From: Isoetes taiwanensis
Lineage: Eukaryota > Streptophyta > Lycopodiopsida > Isoetales > Isoetaceae
Reading direction: 5' to 3'
Assembly: GCA_021234155.1 (NCBI GenBank)
Contig: JAJEKV010000829.1
Span: 1-64,000 of the forward strand
Length of the DNA stretch: 64,000 nucleotides
The notes beneath the pieces were generated by a model. The model was given only the letters and a program-made list of their open reading frames with translations, ran no database searches and was not told where the DNA came from. A program made the position numbers and the translations under genes. Below, one piece after another: positions 1 to 10,501 of the stretch (positions within the stretch are counted from its first letter, which is position 1; every line of letters begins with the position of its first letter).

Positions 1-240
1 TAAAATGAAGAATGGGGACGGTAATGGGGTATGAGGTTAAGTGGGGGTAATGAAACAATGGAGGATTACAATTTAATAGAATTACAATTTAGAGAGGATC
101 ACGGGTAAAGTAAGGAGTATGAAAGGACCTAATGGGGGAATTACAATTTAGAATGGGGGGATGAGAGAATGGGGACGAGGAGAAATGGGGGATTCATAGA
201 AAAAGAGAGGGAATGAAGGAGAGAAAGGAGGTTGAGGTTA
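1..240. repeat. G-rich, C-poor degenerate simple repeat
   Basis: Short runs of three to six G are spaced every 10-25 bases with AT-rich words between them, such as ATTACAATTTAGA repeated several times. C is almost absent from the plus strand. The texture resembles the larger array at 7085-7835. No reading frame of note. It ends where LINE-like coding similarity begins. Confidence 0.5.
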
Positions 241-2590
241 TATTTGGGGTTCATATTTCATGATTCTTCGCCAAGGCTTTGGCAGAGGCGAAAAGGACAT
301 CTTGGCGAGTCCATCTCAACAACCCAGTCGAGGTTTTCTTCCAAAGCGGTGCATTTTTGAATAATGTTCTTTGCGCTGGAGAGGGAATTTATGGAGCGCG
401 AGGCAAAACCTTCGGTTGTATACCTTTTGCTTGATTTTGCAAAAGCTTATGACAGTGTCATTTGAGAATTCATCGCGTCGTTGTATCTAAGACCCTAGGA
501 TTTGGGGAACAATTCACACCGGATATTATGAAGGGCATATCTACCTTTCCGAGGCGTATCTGTTCCATGGTGGCCGTCACATGCCTTTTCACTTTCGATT
601 GCGTGGTATTCGCGGGATGCCCACACCATTGCTTTTCACAATTGTTGCGAGGCTTTATCGCGGTTATTCACCATTGCAACGGCAGAGGGACTTCTCGAGG
701 GTCTTGCAATGGAGGATGGCACATAAAGAGGTTTGCAATCAATATGCGGGGACGACACCTTCCCTCTTCCTAATCGCTAATGATGAGAATCTTGCTCTTT
801 GCCAAAATGCTTTTAGACACTTTTTCCTTTGGCCTAGATTTTGCGGGTGAAATTTGTGCGGACTTTGTGGACATTGGACCGGCCCAAGATCCGTTCAATG
901 ATTATCCATGGAAATTACTTTCATGGATTATCCATTGTTGTTGGGGATTCGGTTGGCATCCGTGTTACTATGGGGCTGCAGGAGGAGGAGATCATTAGGG
1001 GTTTTGGAGAAGCACTTGTTCGGTGGTCCACCGCTAAGTTGTCTCTCTTGTCGCATTACGGTGGCCAAGTCGGTCCTTAGTAGTACCCATGTTTATATGG
1101 CATCCCTTACGCTAGCACCACAGATCAAAGTGCGTGAGCTCATTGCAATAGTTCGAACTTTATTTGGGCAGGGAATGCGGAGGAAGGTCTTTGTGGTTAA
1201 GGTGGCTTGAGTGGAAGTGCATCCTTCCAAAATGGGCAGTGTGGTGCAGGTATGATGGACTTCTTCTTTGCAGAGCAAAGTGCTTATTTCAAAGTTCATT
1301 TGGAGACTTCTGAATGGTGGGATGACTCTCCAGGTTTCCGCCTTCTTAGACAAGCTCTTGGTCCTTTGTATCCCCTCTAGGCAAGAAGGTTGTCAAACAG
1401 ATCCTACCTTGGGCTTTATTTCGGACTTCTGCAGCCCTTTTCCAAAAGCGCTTCTCCATTTTTTGCGTGGCTTGTTGGCGGCATGGGAAGATGATCGGAC
1501 ATCTTTTTCCAGCCCATGCCCTCTATCCACACCCTATTGGGAGACTCCATGGTGGTGGGCTGCTTGCCTCCGGACCCTCGGCACCTCCATTGGCACCCCC
1601 GGTTCATCCCCTTACGAGGCGATGGGTTCTTGCGGTGTTGTCTCTATTCAAGCATGGTATGAGGAGGGTAAGCCCCCTCTTTGTCTTGGCTTTGAATTTA
1701 GGGCAAAGTTCTGCTCTCTGGGTTGGGATGTATCTCTATGGGAGAAGGTCTAAAAATTTGCCTCTCATAACAAGTTGCAAGTTGGTGTTTGAAGGGTGCC
1801 ATGGAATTTGTCATGAAAATATTCACAAGGCAAGCAATTTGTCGGTCGATTATATCGCCTTCTTTTAACACCACAACCCCTCAGGTTGCGGATCATTGGC
1901 ACCTACATGTTCCACAACCCACTTTTGTGTCGTGCGTGGCGATGGCTTTGGGATAGGTTGCTCCACCCTAAAGTCTACGTATTGTGGTGGCGGGTTATCC
2001 CACGAGGTGCACTGCGGGTTAATGCCTTTTCGACATCGCTATGATCCTCGCGCATATCTCATGCGGTATGCCCTTCTGCTTCTCGGACGTTGAGACTCTT
2101 GAGCATTGTCTCTTTGATTGTCACGAGGTTCAACCGGTAGTGGTCCGGCTACAAGGTTTGTTTAACGGTACAGCGGGCGCGATGCATCCTTTTGGCGTCC
2201 TATCCCAATGGATGGCCAGAGGCTAAACAAAGGGCTTTTCACCTTGGTTAGGTTAGCTCCTATGGTCGATATGGGGCGTCAGCGGACACCACATCTTCGG
2301 GGCATTTATTCATGCGCACCACGGTGTTATTACGGTGAAACCGGGGAAAAGATATTGGACGCTTTACGAGTGTTCTTCCCTTATTTCGGTAACCGGTGGA
2401 TGCATGATCGGATTGATATCTCGTATTGATTCTTATCATTAGTCTCCTATTCGAGTAAGTACATTGTGCTCGGGCTGCGTGCTCTATTGGCATCTTTGTG
2501 TGCTTAACGGTTTAGATGAGACATGTAAATTTTGTACTTTTTCTCTGATTAATAAATTTGTTGGCTTTCGTCCTTCAAAAAAAAAAAATG
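241..2590 (+). mobile_element. Decayed LINE (non-LTR retrotransposon) with poly(A) tail
   Basis: Split over several frames, the plus strand still reads as a plant LINE reverse transcriptase. Around 250-470 there is similarity to the RT fingers, ending in LLDFAKAYDSV at about 430-465, the first catalytic aspartate block. At about 770-800 IANDENLAL matches the degraded FADD active-site region. The thumb/connection part follows at 900-1200. The C-terminal zinc-binding RVT domain lies around 1900-2150 (pattern ETLEHCLFDC). A non-coding tail ends in a run of about 12 A at 2576-2588. Many stops and frame changes show it is dead. The 5' half (ORF1 and endonuclease) is not visible, as expected for 5' truncation during target-primed insertion. 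Confidence 0.8.
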
Positions 2591-4602
2591 ATTCTTGCTT
2601 TAGAAAGTGGGTGTTGCTTTAGATTGCCAATTTGAGAACACCACTAATATAACTAATAACATTTAAACCTTTATAGTAATCTTATTAATACTTATTATAC
2701 TAGTAAAAAAGATTACATGTTGGTCAAGTGGTTGAATTAGCTCATACCCTAGAATCTTTGTATCATCATATATGGCACTGAGGGGATGAACTTTTTGAAC
2801 TAGAGAGTTAATAAACTGTAAGGGTCTTTCCAAAGGCTATATCTAAGAAAAGGATCCATGCCTCTGTAAATGGATCTTTGTTACCTCGATAGAAGTAGTT
2901 TGCCTTGTAGTAACTCTTTAGCTCTCCAATGATTCATGAACAAAGATTGTTGATATATTACCCTTGGGCTCTATATGGTTTTCCTCACTTAACTCTTGTG
3001 ATGACACATAGTCTCCTTCTTTATAGATTGTTCCACGAAAAGAACCTTCTTAAACTTGTAACTTTGCCTCTTCATAAGTGTTTGATCATGTAAACCATTG
3101 GGCTCCATCACACCGGTCAAGTCTATAATCACCCCTTTTTGCTCCTCATTTGATCCTATAACTATGCCCTTCTTGGTAATGGCCTCCTTGTAGCCACAAT
3201 GATTTGGAAGGTATTCTAACTTATCCATAATGCTTTTAGCTACTTCTAGGATGATGGCACTCGAATAATTCCTTTCCTATGGTCCGAATGCCAACCGGTA
3301 TGCCAAATAACCTTATGTACCTCTTTCAAAGTGTACTCAAAATGGGGATTGCCTTCTTGACTTCAAAGGAAAGTTGTGGTGAAAAGGTAGCGGCGATGAT
3401 ACCTCATATAGGTAAGTTCAACTTCCAAGTTGTTGGTCTTCACTTGCTTATGTTCACATCTAAGCTCTTGAGGGAAACACCGGTGCCATCATGGGGTCTA
3501 AAGAAATCAACACGTGCCACAAGATTATGGAATGTATTTAAACATGTTTGGACGATTTTAAGCTTTGAGATGCCTAGGTAGTATGGTATACTAACACAAG
3601 ATTTGGTGGAAATACCAATAAGTAGGGGGATCTCATTGTGACTCAAGGGAATAAAGGAATAAAAAAAAAAGTTTCTAAGGTAATTGAAATACAATGGTTA
3701 TGCAAAAGCAAATTTAGGCAAAAGCGTGGCAGAGCGTGGCATCAAACCCTAGTTTGGATCGAAGGCATATCTCTGCCGATGGTAAACAAATATGGCCTTT
3801 TCGGATCATGATAGCGAGATGCTTGATGCCTAGAATATTTGGAGCACGGCCAGCTCACGGAAATAAGGCGACAAAGAAATAGATGGAAAAGGTATGGCCT
3901 CTGCCGGAAATGCACAGCCCTGGAAAATTCGTGCTCCCTGTGGATATTTGTCCCTTTGATTCTATATGTAACAATTATCTTTCTCTCAAAATCCGGTCTG
4001 CACTGCTACAGAAGCAATGGGAAAGGCTGAAGGCTCTTAACAAGGGGTGCTACCAGGGGCAAAACTCTTGGATCTAATTGATAGAGCGGGCTGGATCTCA
4101 AGTCCTTATCACGAGAATGGAAGGGGAATCTATAACCCGGCCGACTAAGCGGTTTCTTGAGCGAATTGTTAGCAAATACAATTTGGATCCTCCTTTCTAT
4201 GGCTCCAACTAGTAAGGTATCGGGGTGAAGAAATTCTTTGCTAAGAATGTGGAGACGTCTGCAAGCATGGCACTAGGCCCCAAACATCACTAGCATAGCG
4301 GATTCATCGAGAACAAAGAGGGGCGAAATGAGGGAGGAAAATGAGGCATTTGCGGAGGAAAATGAACAGATCCAACTCAACCGGGTTCTTTAACAATTTT
4401 TTTCTAACATGGAAACTTGATTTCTATGCCTTGATACTCTATCTATGTAGATGAATGGGTTGGCTTCTATACTTTTCTTTCTTTCTTTGTCTTATCTTTG
4501 TTGTTTTTAAATTATAGACTAGATATGTGTTGAAGACTGCATGTTTTAGTGGCTCATTACCTAGAAACAATGGTGTGGGTCATAGCATTTGACCTTAAAC
4601 AA
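2591..4602. other. Intergenic, nothing recognised
   Basis: AT-rich sequence with short open frames on both strands. The minus strand from 2989 to 3228 has a 79-codon open frame, and its translation has no motif I can name. At 2722 there is a tRNA A-box-like word (TGGTCAAGTGG) but no matching B box at the expected distance, so no tRNA gene is called. Confidence 0.5.
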
Positions 4603-4762
4603 GTGGATCCAGAGTTACAATGGTGGCGGTGCATGTGTAGCCGGCGAGACAATTAATTCTGGCACATCTTGATGAAGCTTCGGTGGATCCGATTTACAAT
4701 GGTGGCGGTGCATGTGTAGCCAATGAGGACAATTAATTCTGGCACATCTTGATGGAGCTTTC
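4603..4762 (+). repeat. Tandem duplication, period 80 bp, two copies
   Basis: Both copies contain GTGGATCC, then TTACAATGGTGGCGGTGCAT, then GACAATTAATTCTGGCACAT, in the same order and at the same spacing. The second copy starts at 4683. A few substitutions and a one-base indel separate them, so the duplication is fairly young. No coding frame runs through it. Confidence 0.85.
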
Positions 4763-7084
4763 CCCTTATCCTGTAATGCGGGGGGCTAGTCAATGGAGTG
4801 CGTGACTAGGCCTAGAGTTATCTTTGGGCCTTTAAATGACCTATAATATTATCTTTGTGGCATAGCCTAACTAGATAGGGTCTAAGCCTTGTTCATGAAT
4901 AATCGGACATAAGCCCGTTTGGTATCAACTATATAAAGTGGCAGTGAATAGGCTTAATTATGGAGGACTGATTGACATGGCTCTGCCCCCTTTCATAATG
5001 TAACTTTGCATGTATATGTATCTTCTGATCCACATACAGGAATTTATCTGAACTGTATCCACTTGCATGAATTTGGATATGAAGGGAAGATACATATCTC
5101 TCGCTTACAGATCTGCATATGGTCTCAGAAGTGTAGTTCGGGGCTTTACATTTATCTTAAACTTGTATCTTGCTCCCCGTCCATTATTTTTAGAATGGAT
5201 TTAATGGTAGAATTGAATAAGGGACGTGTTTACATAAGGTGTATTAACATCTGAATGTAATGGCTGATTGGAATGGTAGAATAATATGGTAGCCTTGCTT
5301 GTGGGATATAATATTTGACATCTGATGTAGCCTAATTTAGGGTAAAGCATGAAATAATATGCTGGCAACAAGTCTACAGAACCATACTAATCTTGGGACC
5401 TTATTGTAGACATGTAATCTCATCCGTGTATCTTGACGTATTTGGAAAAACCTCCAAGCATACGGTTTTTTGAGGTTTACTACTGAGGTTTATATAAGTA
5501 GCCGGTACAATGGAAAAAATCTTTATGATTAGAATATTCTGTGAGAACATGGAATGTGGACTTCATCGAATCATGGAAGCAATGGAAATGTCTAACCTAA
5601 ATGTATGTCGAAAACCCTAACATGAAGAATCACGGTGCCGCTTGCGGTATCACTACCGAATCTAATGCCATCTATGGTCATGCGATGCTAGATCATGACT
5701 CTCAATTGAATTTCATCATGCCACGTAAGCAAGTGGATTCGCATTCTTATCTAGGTAACTAATCTTGTACTTGGTTAAATTTTCTTGTAAGATAGTCACA
5801 TATTAAGCTTTAATATTTGATAATACAAATATCGTGCTTCAAGGCATGGTTGAAGCGAAGCTTGATCTGAGATCTATAAAACAAGGGCAAAATAACCACG
5901 GTATTAAGATGTTCATACCGGGGGCTTGTGCCTTTGACGCTATGTAACAATGTTGCTAAAGGGTGAAGGCTTCTACCAGCAGTGTTGATGTTGTTACCCT
6001 GATTAATTGTGAGGAGGACGATTCTGATAATAATTCCATCCAGCTAAATCAAGTCCTATACTAATTTAGAATGCTGTATTTGTTTATGCTAGTGGGGACT
6101 AATTTTATAAGCTATATATTGATTCGGTTATCTAGGCGTAAATTTGATGATAGATTTAATTGCTTAAGTGGCCCACGCCATACAATTGCTTTCTCAAATT
6201 CTTGTGATGACATGCTTTTGTTGCTGCTTGGCTTTTTTGGATATGGCTTAGTTGTAGGCATCTTATAACATTGGTCTATACATATGCTTCAAGCGTAAAC
6301 ATTTATTTACAAAAAAAATTAATAAGGAGCAAGATTATGGAAGTCATAAAAGAAAACGGGCTTCAACACAACCTTGTGGGACTTAGGTATTTTTTTTTCT
6401 GTCATTTCATGTATTATATGCAAGTTACTAATGAAGATTTATAAATCGAGCAAGAAGAGGGCGTTGTATCTTCTCGGGAAAGACATCACGGTCCTTGTTA
6501 ACACGTTGGACTTAAGGTAACATGCATACATTATATTGATATTTTAACATGTATTGATATTTTCATTTTTGAGGTGTCAAAGAAAAAAGAAATTTTGTTT
6601 GTATGTTTCTAATGAAGATCTCAAGCTGTCAATGAGATGTACACTCAAATTCCAAAATTTATGGCGAGAACAAAATAGGTTTTAGACAAAAGGACTTTTA
6701 AAGGTATTGAAACCTCGGTCAATTAGAGAAGCTAGATCTAGTAGTAAAGCACTTACTAGAGCAAAATTACGAGTTAGTCGCCAAAAAAATGCTCACCAAG
6801 TGGGGTTTTGTGTATCGATTTGTTTTTTCAATGTCGGTAGCATAGTTGGCGGGGCTATAAGGAATGACTAATGTCTTGATCTTTGATCTCTTAATAGGCT
6901 GATTTTTTTTGATCTCTTAATAGGGCGATTCTTGACTTGTTCTTTCTATATTCATGGTCTTGGTATTAAGAAATTGCATATAATTTTCGGTTTCTTTTTT
7001 TTGTATGGAACATAATTTGTTTTATAGAATCCACATCAATTAGTCCTATTTGCATTCAAATCTACATCTTCATATGCTTTATTA
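4763..7084. other. Intergenic, nothing recognised
   Basis: No gene family is recognisable. Two stretches, about 3915-3970 and about 5920-5955, both translate to a short pattern of the form P.(D/A)C.FD(S/A)(I)CNN, which may mean that two copies of one old element lie here, but the similarity is too short to name it. The 82-codon frame at 5006-5254 shows no motif. Confidence 0.4.
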
Positions 7085-7835
7085 TCCGATCTAAGTAAAC
7101 TACAAAAAAAAAAGGGGGGATTGTTGAAAAGGGTATTAACTAAGTACGGGATATTAAATACAAGGTGAAAAAAGGGGATGGTTGAGAAGAGGGGTATGAA
7201 TGGAATAAGGGGACATTAAACACAAAATCACAGAAGGGGATTTTTGAGAAAAGGGTATTAAGGTATGGGATATTAATTACAAGGTCACAAAAGGAGGATG
7301 GTTGAGAAGAGGGGTATGAGCGGAATAAAGGGATATTAAACATAAAAGAGGTATGAACGGAAAAGGAGTATAAACATAAAAGGGTATGAAACGAGAATAA
7401 GGGGATATTAAACATAAAGGGGATATTAAACATAAAAGGAGGATGGTTGAGAAGAGGGGTATGAACGGAATAAGGGGTATGAACGGAATAAGGGTCTATT
7501 AAACTACAAAATCACAAAGGGGGATTGTTTCTAGAAAGGGGTATGAAAACATAAAAGAAGGATGGTTGAGAAGAGGGGTATGAACGGAATAAGGGTATAT
7601 TAAACTACAAAATCACAAAAGGGGATTGTTCCTAGAAAGGGATATGAACATTATTTGTGAGAAAAAGGGTATGACCATTGCATTGGCAATGGGGGATATA
7701 AAAAAAATTCAAATAAGGGGATATTAATCTACAAAATCACAATGGGGGATTGTGGCCAAATACCCCGTTTCTGAAAATCATGTCCATTCCACGAAAAGGG
7801 GGATTTTAAAGGGTTTTTTATGGGGGATTTTAAGG
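7085..7835. repeat. G-rich, strand-asymmetric degenerate tandem array
   Basis: Recurring words on the plus strand include GGGGTATGAACGGAATAAGG, AGGATGGTTGAGAAGAGG, GGGATATTAAACATAAA and AAATCACAAAAGGGGATTG. They recur in changing order and spacing of roughly 25-60 bases, with G runs of three to six and few C. The array is more a shuffled mosaic of four or five words than a simple tandem repeat. It abuts the broken end of the chitinase pseudogene. The 97-codon minus-strand frame at 7140-7433 is a by-product of the repeat and not a gene. Confidence 0.8.
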
Positions 7836-8349
7836 AGGATATGGGCATCGTTTTTTTATGTGGAGGAGATGGGTGTAGAGGCAAGAGTTTATGTTAGAGG
7901 CAGGGGATGAGTCAGCATACCAGTACCCCAGCTTGACGGGCGTGACGGGGACGCCCGAACAGGCTCCACTCTGGCAGCCATCGCCACAATAGGCCGAGCT
8001 TGTGCCGCAGAATCCATATTCGCTGCAGCAACCGGACGAAGAAGAACAATTCGCCAGATTCGCCTGTATGCCGCACACTTCCTGATTGCATTGGCTCTGG
8101 CAGCCATCCCCGCAATTACGCCGACGTTGTGCCGCAGTACCCGTACTGGCTGCAACAACTCCCTGGTGAGCAATATGCAAACCCTGCCTGACTTCCACAA
8201 TCTTGCGCTTTGATTTGCCCAATTGAAATGAGAATAATAAACATCCCCAGTAGTGCCGCCATTGCGGAGCTGGGTGTGCTGCCTTGGTCGATTTGCAAGT
8301 GGGTATTTATGGTCGAATTTTTTGAACTTCCTGTAGATGTGTTCATCAT
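7830..8349 (-). pseudogene. Truncated chitinase: signal peptide, two hevein domains, start of GH18 domain
   Basis: The minus strand encodes the N-terminus of a secreted, chitin-binding GH18 (class V-like) chitinase, a cell-wall or vacuolar defence enzyme. The best start is the ATG at 8262, giving a hydrophobic signal peptide (MAALLGMFIILISIGQIKA) cleaved before QDCG; an upstream in-frame ATG at 8349 would put 29 polar residues before it. Hevein domain 1 (CCSQYGYCG) runs to about 8110; domain 2 follows (CCSEYGFCGTSSAYCGDGCQ), then a short linker and VKLGYWYADSSP...LYTHL, the first strand of the GH18 barrel. An extra base near 8114 breaks the frame inside domain 1, giving TSA then a stop where AYCGDGCQ is expected. 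The GH18 catalytic core with its DxxDxDxE motif is absent: coding similarity stops at about 7855, beside the G-rich array, with no splice donor there. The frameshift could be a sequencing error; the truncation could not. Confidence 0.85.
8303..8311 (-). promoter_or_regulatory. Possible TATA box of the chitinase fragment
   Basis: The minus strand reads CATAAATAC here, about 45 bases before the preferred ATG at 8262. A transcription start about 25-30 bases downstream would place the 8262 codon as the first ATG of the mRNA and exclude the one at 8349. This is position-based inference only. Confidence 0.3.
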
Positions 8350-8902
8350 GACGAAGCTTGTTTGAAGGTGTGTACGTTACTTCTTATTCTAGAAGTGTTG
8401 AACATGTTTTCTGGCACGTAGCGGGTTGACCAGTTCAGCTTCTTGCATCTGAATAGAAGCAATTCTAGAACTATTGACATATTTTATCATTACACTAACT
8501 AAAATGGCCCACAGTAAGCTGACAATTGGCGCTATCTCAACTCTCTTGTGTCTTCAGCATCCGACATGTTACGTGAGAATTACTCGGCTTCTCTAACTAG
8601 TATGTATGTGATGTGTCAGCTATTCTCTTGGAATTACCCAAATATACCTTCTTTACGTTATATTAGGACACAAATGTACTTAATTTGACCTCTCTCTACT
8701 GGCACCGCTTTCCTAGATCTAGGATAACATGGCACAAGGTTCCATGCGAGCATGTTTGTTGCAGTTGAACATGCCATTCCCTTTAGGCTTTTACGGACCT
8801 TCCATTCAGTCTTCCGGTAATTGATGCAGGTTACAATTTCGGAAAACTGTCACACTTAGAAAAGAATTGTGAGATATTAGATTTTCTTCAATTACGAGAC
8901 AC
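8350..8902. other. Divergent intergenic region between chitinase fragment and PPR gene
   Basis: This 550-bp stretch separates two genes transcribed away from each other and should hold both promoters. I see no clear TATA box on the plus strand and no repeats. Confidence 0.4.
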
Positions 8903-10501
8903 ATGACTCCTCTATTTGATTCTACTTGTTTTAGACTTTACCAAGGAAACATTCATGTTTATGCCAAGGAGATGGATTTGGGAAAATTAGACATGACAGG
9001 TCAGTCAACCACATTAAAGACATACACGTTGCCCCATATAAGCAAGACTGAATGGCACTTGGAATCCTGCAAGGATGGACTAGGCGTTCCTGGAATTGCA
9101 TATCTTTTGCGCAAATGTGGGAACTCAATGAATTTAGTAGAAGGCCACCAAATCCATGAACATATTATTAAGTTTGGATTTCTTAGATATAGATATCTTG
9201 GGAATCTGCTTATACAGATGTATGGAAAATGTGGTGCCTTGATGGATGCAAGAAAGGTATTTAACAATATGTCCTCCAGGAATACTTTCACGTGGAACCT
9301 AATGATTGCTTCTTATATGCAACATGGCCATCTGAAGGAAGCAGTTCAACTTTTTAAAAAGATGCCAAGGCCAGATGTAGTGGCATGGACTGCTATACTC
9401 ACTGCATATGCAGATCATGGACTGGTTATTCAGGCTCATGACATCTTTGAACGGATGCCATATCGTAATATCGTCTCATGGAATGCAATGCTTGCTGCAT
9501 ATGCCAAGTGTAGCATGCTTAAGGAAGCCCTTGAAACATTTGATCAAATGCCAGAGCGAAATGTTGTATCATGGACTACTATAGTTGTGGTATATGCTCA
9601 GGAAGGTCATCTCGAAATGGCTCGCAGGTTATTTGACCGAATGCCAGAACGAAATATCGTCTCATGGAATGCCATGATTGCAGAGTATGTAAAGCAGGGT
9701 TTTCTTGATAAGGCCCTTTGGCTCTTTGAAGAAATGCCTGAACGAGATGTGATCTCTTGGACTAACATGGTCATTGGTTATGTCCAAAGTGGGCATCTTA
9801 AGGAAGCCATTAATATTTTTAAGCAAATTCCCCAGAAAGATGTGGCTGCATATAATGCAATGATTGCAGGATTCATCCAAGAAACACAGTTAAAGGAAGC
9901 GCTTCAGTTGTTTATGTGCATGCCAGAAAGAAATGTGATCTCTTGGACGACCATGATAGCAGGATATGCCGAACAAGGGCTTATCAATGAGGCCCTCCAG
10001 CTTTTCAAAGAAATGCCTCATCGAAATGTGATTTCATGGAATGCCATAATTGCAGCACATTCCCAAAATGGACAAGAACAAGATGCATTACGGATGTTTC
10101 AGGAGATGCAAGCAGATGGATTGAGTCCTAATGAGATCACTATTAGCGCCATTCTGTCTGCCTGCAACAATGGCGGCCTCGTTGATTTAGGCTGCCATTG
10201 TTTTGCCTCCATGAGTTGGAATTATTGTGTTTCTCCAGTGTTAGAACATTGTAATAGTAAAATTGATCTTCTTGGCAGAGTAGGTTGGCTTGATGGTGCA
10301 GAAGCCTTCATTAACAGCATGCCACTTGTGCCAGATAGTGCATCATGGATAGCATTGCTAGGTGCATGTAGAACTCATGCTGCCTTGGAACAGGCAAAGC
10401 ATGCTGCAGCACAAGCTCTTCAACTTGACCAGGCTATCTCTGCACCATATGTGTTGCTATCGAACATTTATGCCATACTTGGATGGCAAGAAAATGAGTA
10501 G
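8903..10501 (+). CDS. Pentatricopeptide repeat protein, PLS/SS class with E-like tail
   Basis: A 532-residue open frame without introns. PPR proteins of this class bind organellar RNA one base per repeat and usually specify editing sites in mitochondria or plastids. Residues 80-125 match the usual N-terminal L/S units (QIHEHIIK..., YGKCGALMDARKVF). From residue 127 eight 31-residue S-type repeats follow in register (starts at 127, 158, 189, 220, 251, 282, 313, 344), each ending in a MPxR-like turn; a 35-residue unit starts at 375. Residues 410-525 look like the last P/L/S units and E motif (IDLLGRVG, MPLVPDSASW, LLGACRTH, YVLLSNIYA). The frame stops at GWQENE, where family members go on to E+ and often DYW deaminase domains. 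Another frame shortly after (about 10555-10610) reads GEDIDVYLELRSF, like an E+ start, so the 3' end may be broken or spliced. No clear transit peptide is visible, so the true start could lie in an upstream exon. Confidence 0.88.
   Translation: MTPLFDSTCFRLYQGNIHVYAKEMDLGKLDMTGQSTTLKTYTLPHISKTEWHLESCKDGLGVPGIAYLLRKCGNSMNLVEGHQIHEHIIKFGFLRYRYLGNLLIQMYGKCGALMDARKVFNNMSSRNTFTWNLMIASYMQHGHLKEAVQLFKKMPRPDVVAWTAILTAYADHGLVIQAHDIFERMPYRNIVSWNAMLAAYAKCSMLKEALETFDQMPERNVVSWTTIVVVYAQEGHLEMARRLFDRMPERNIVSWNAMIAEYVKQGFLDKALWLFEEMPERDVISWTNMVIGYVQSGHLKEAINIFKQIPQKDVAAYNAMIAGFIQETQLKEALQLFMCMPERNVISWTTMIAGYAEQGLINEALQLFKEMPHRNVISWNAIIAAHSQNGQEQDALRMFQEMQADGLSPNEITISAILSACNNGGLVDLGCHCFASMSWNYCVSPVLEHCNSKIDLLGRVGWLDGAEAFINSMPLVPDSASWIALLGACRTHAALEQAKHAAAQALQLDQAISAPYVLLSNIYAILGWQENE

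Noticed and set aside
1268-1753. 161-codon open frame, plus strand
   Set aside because: It lies inside the decayed LINE, overlaps other frames carrying the LINE similarity, and its translation has no domain of its own.
2722-2770. Possible tRNA gene (A-box-like TGGTCAAGTGG)
   Set aside because: No B box at the required distance and no stems.
5006-5254. 82-codon frame with natural-looking start
   Set aside because: No motif, no splice context, and no neighbour to support it.
7140-7433. 97-codon minus-strand frame with repeated FMFNIPLF text
   Set aside because: It is the translation of the G-rich array; the repetition is DNA-driven and the words shift frame.
7085-7835. CRISPR-like array
   Set aside because: No constant repeat length or constant spacers; the words recur in variable order, and the DNA is clearly from a eukaryotic nucleus.
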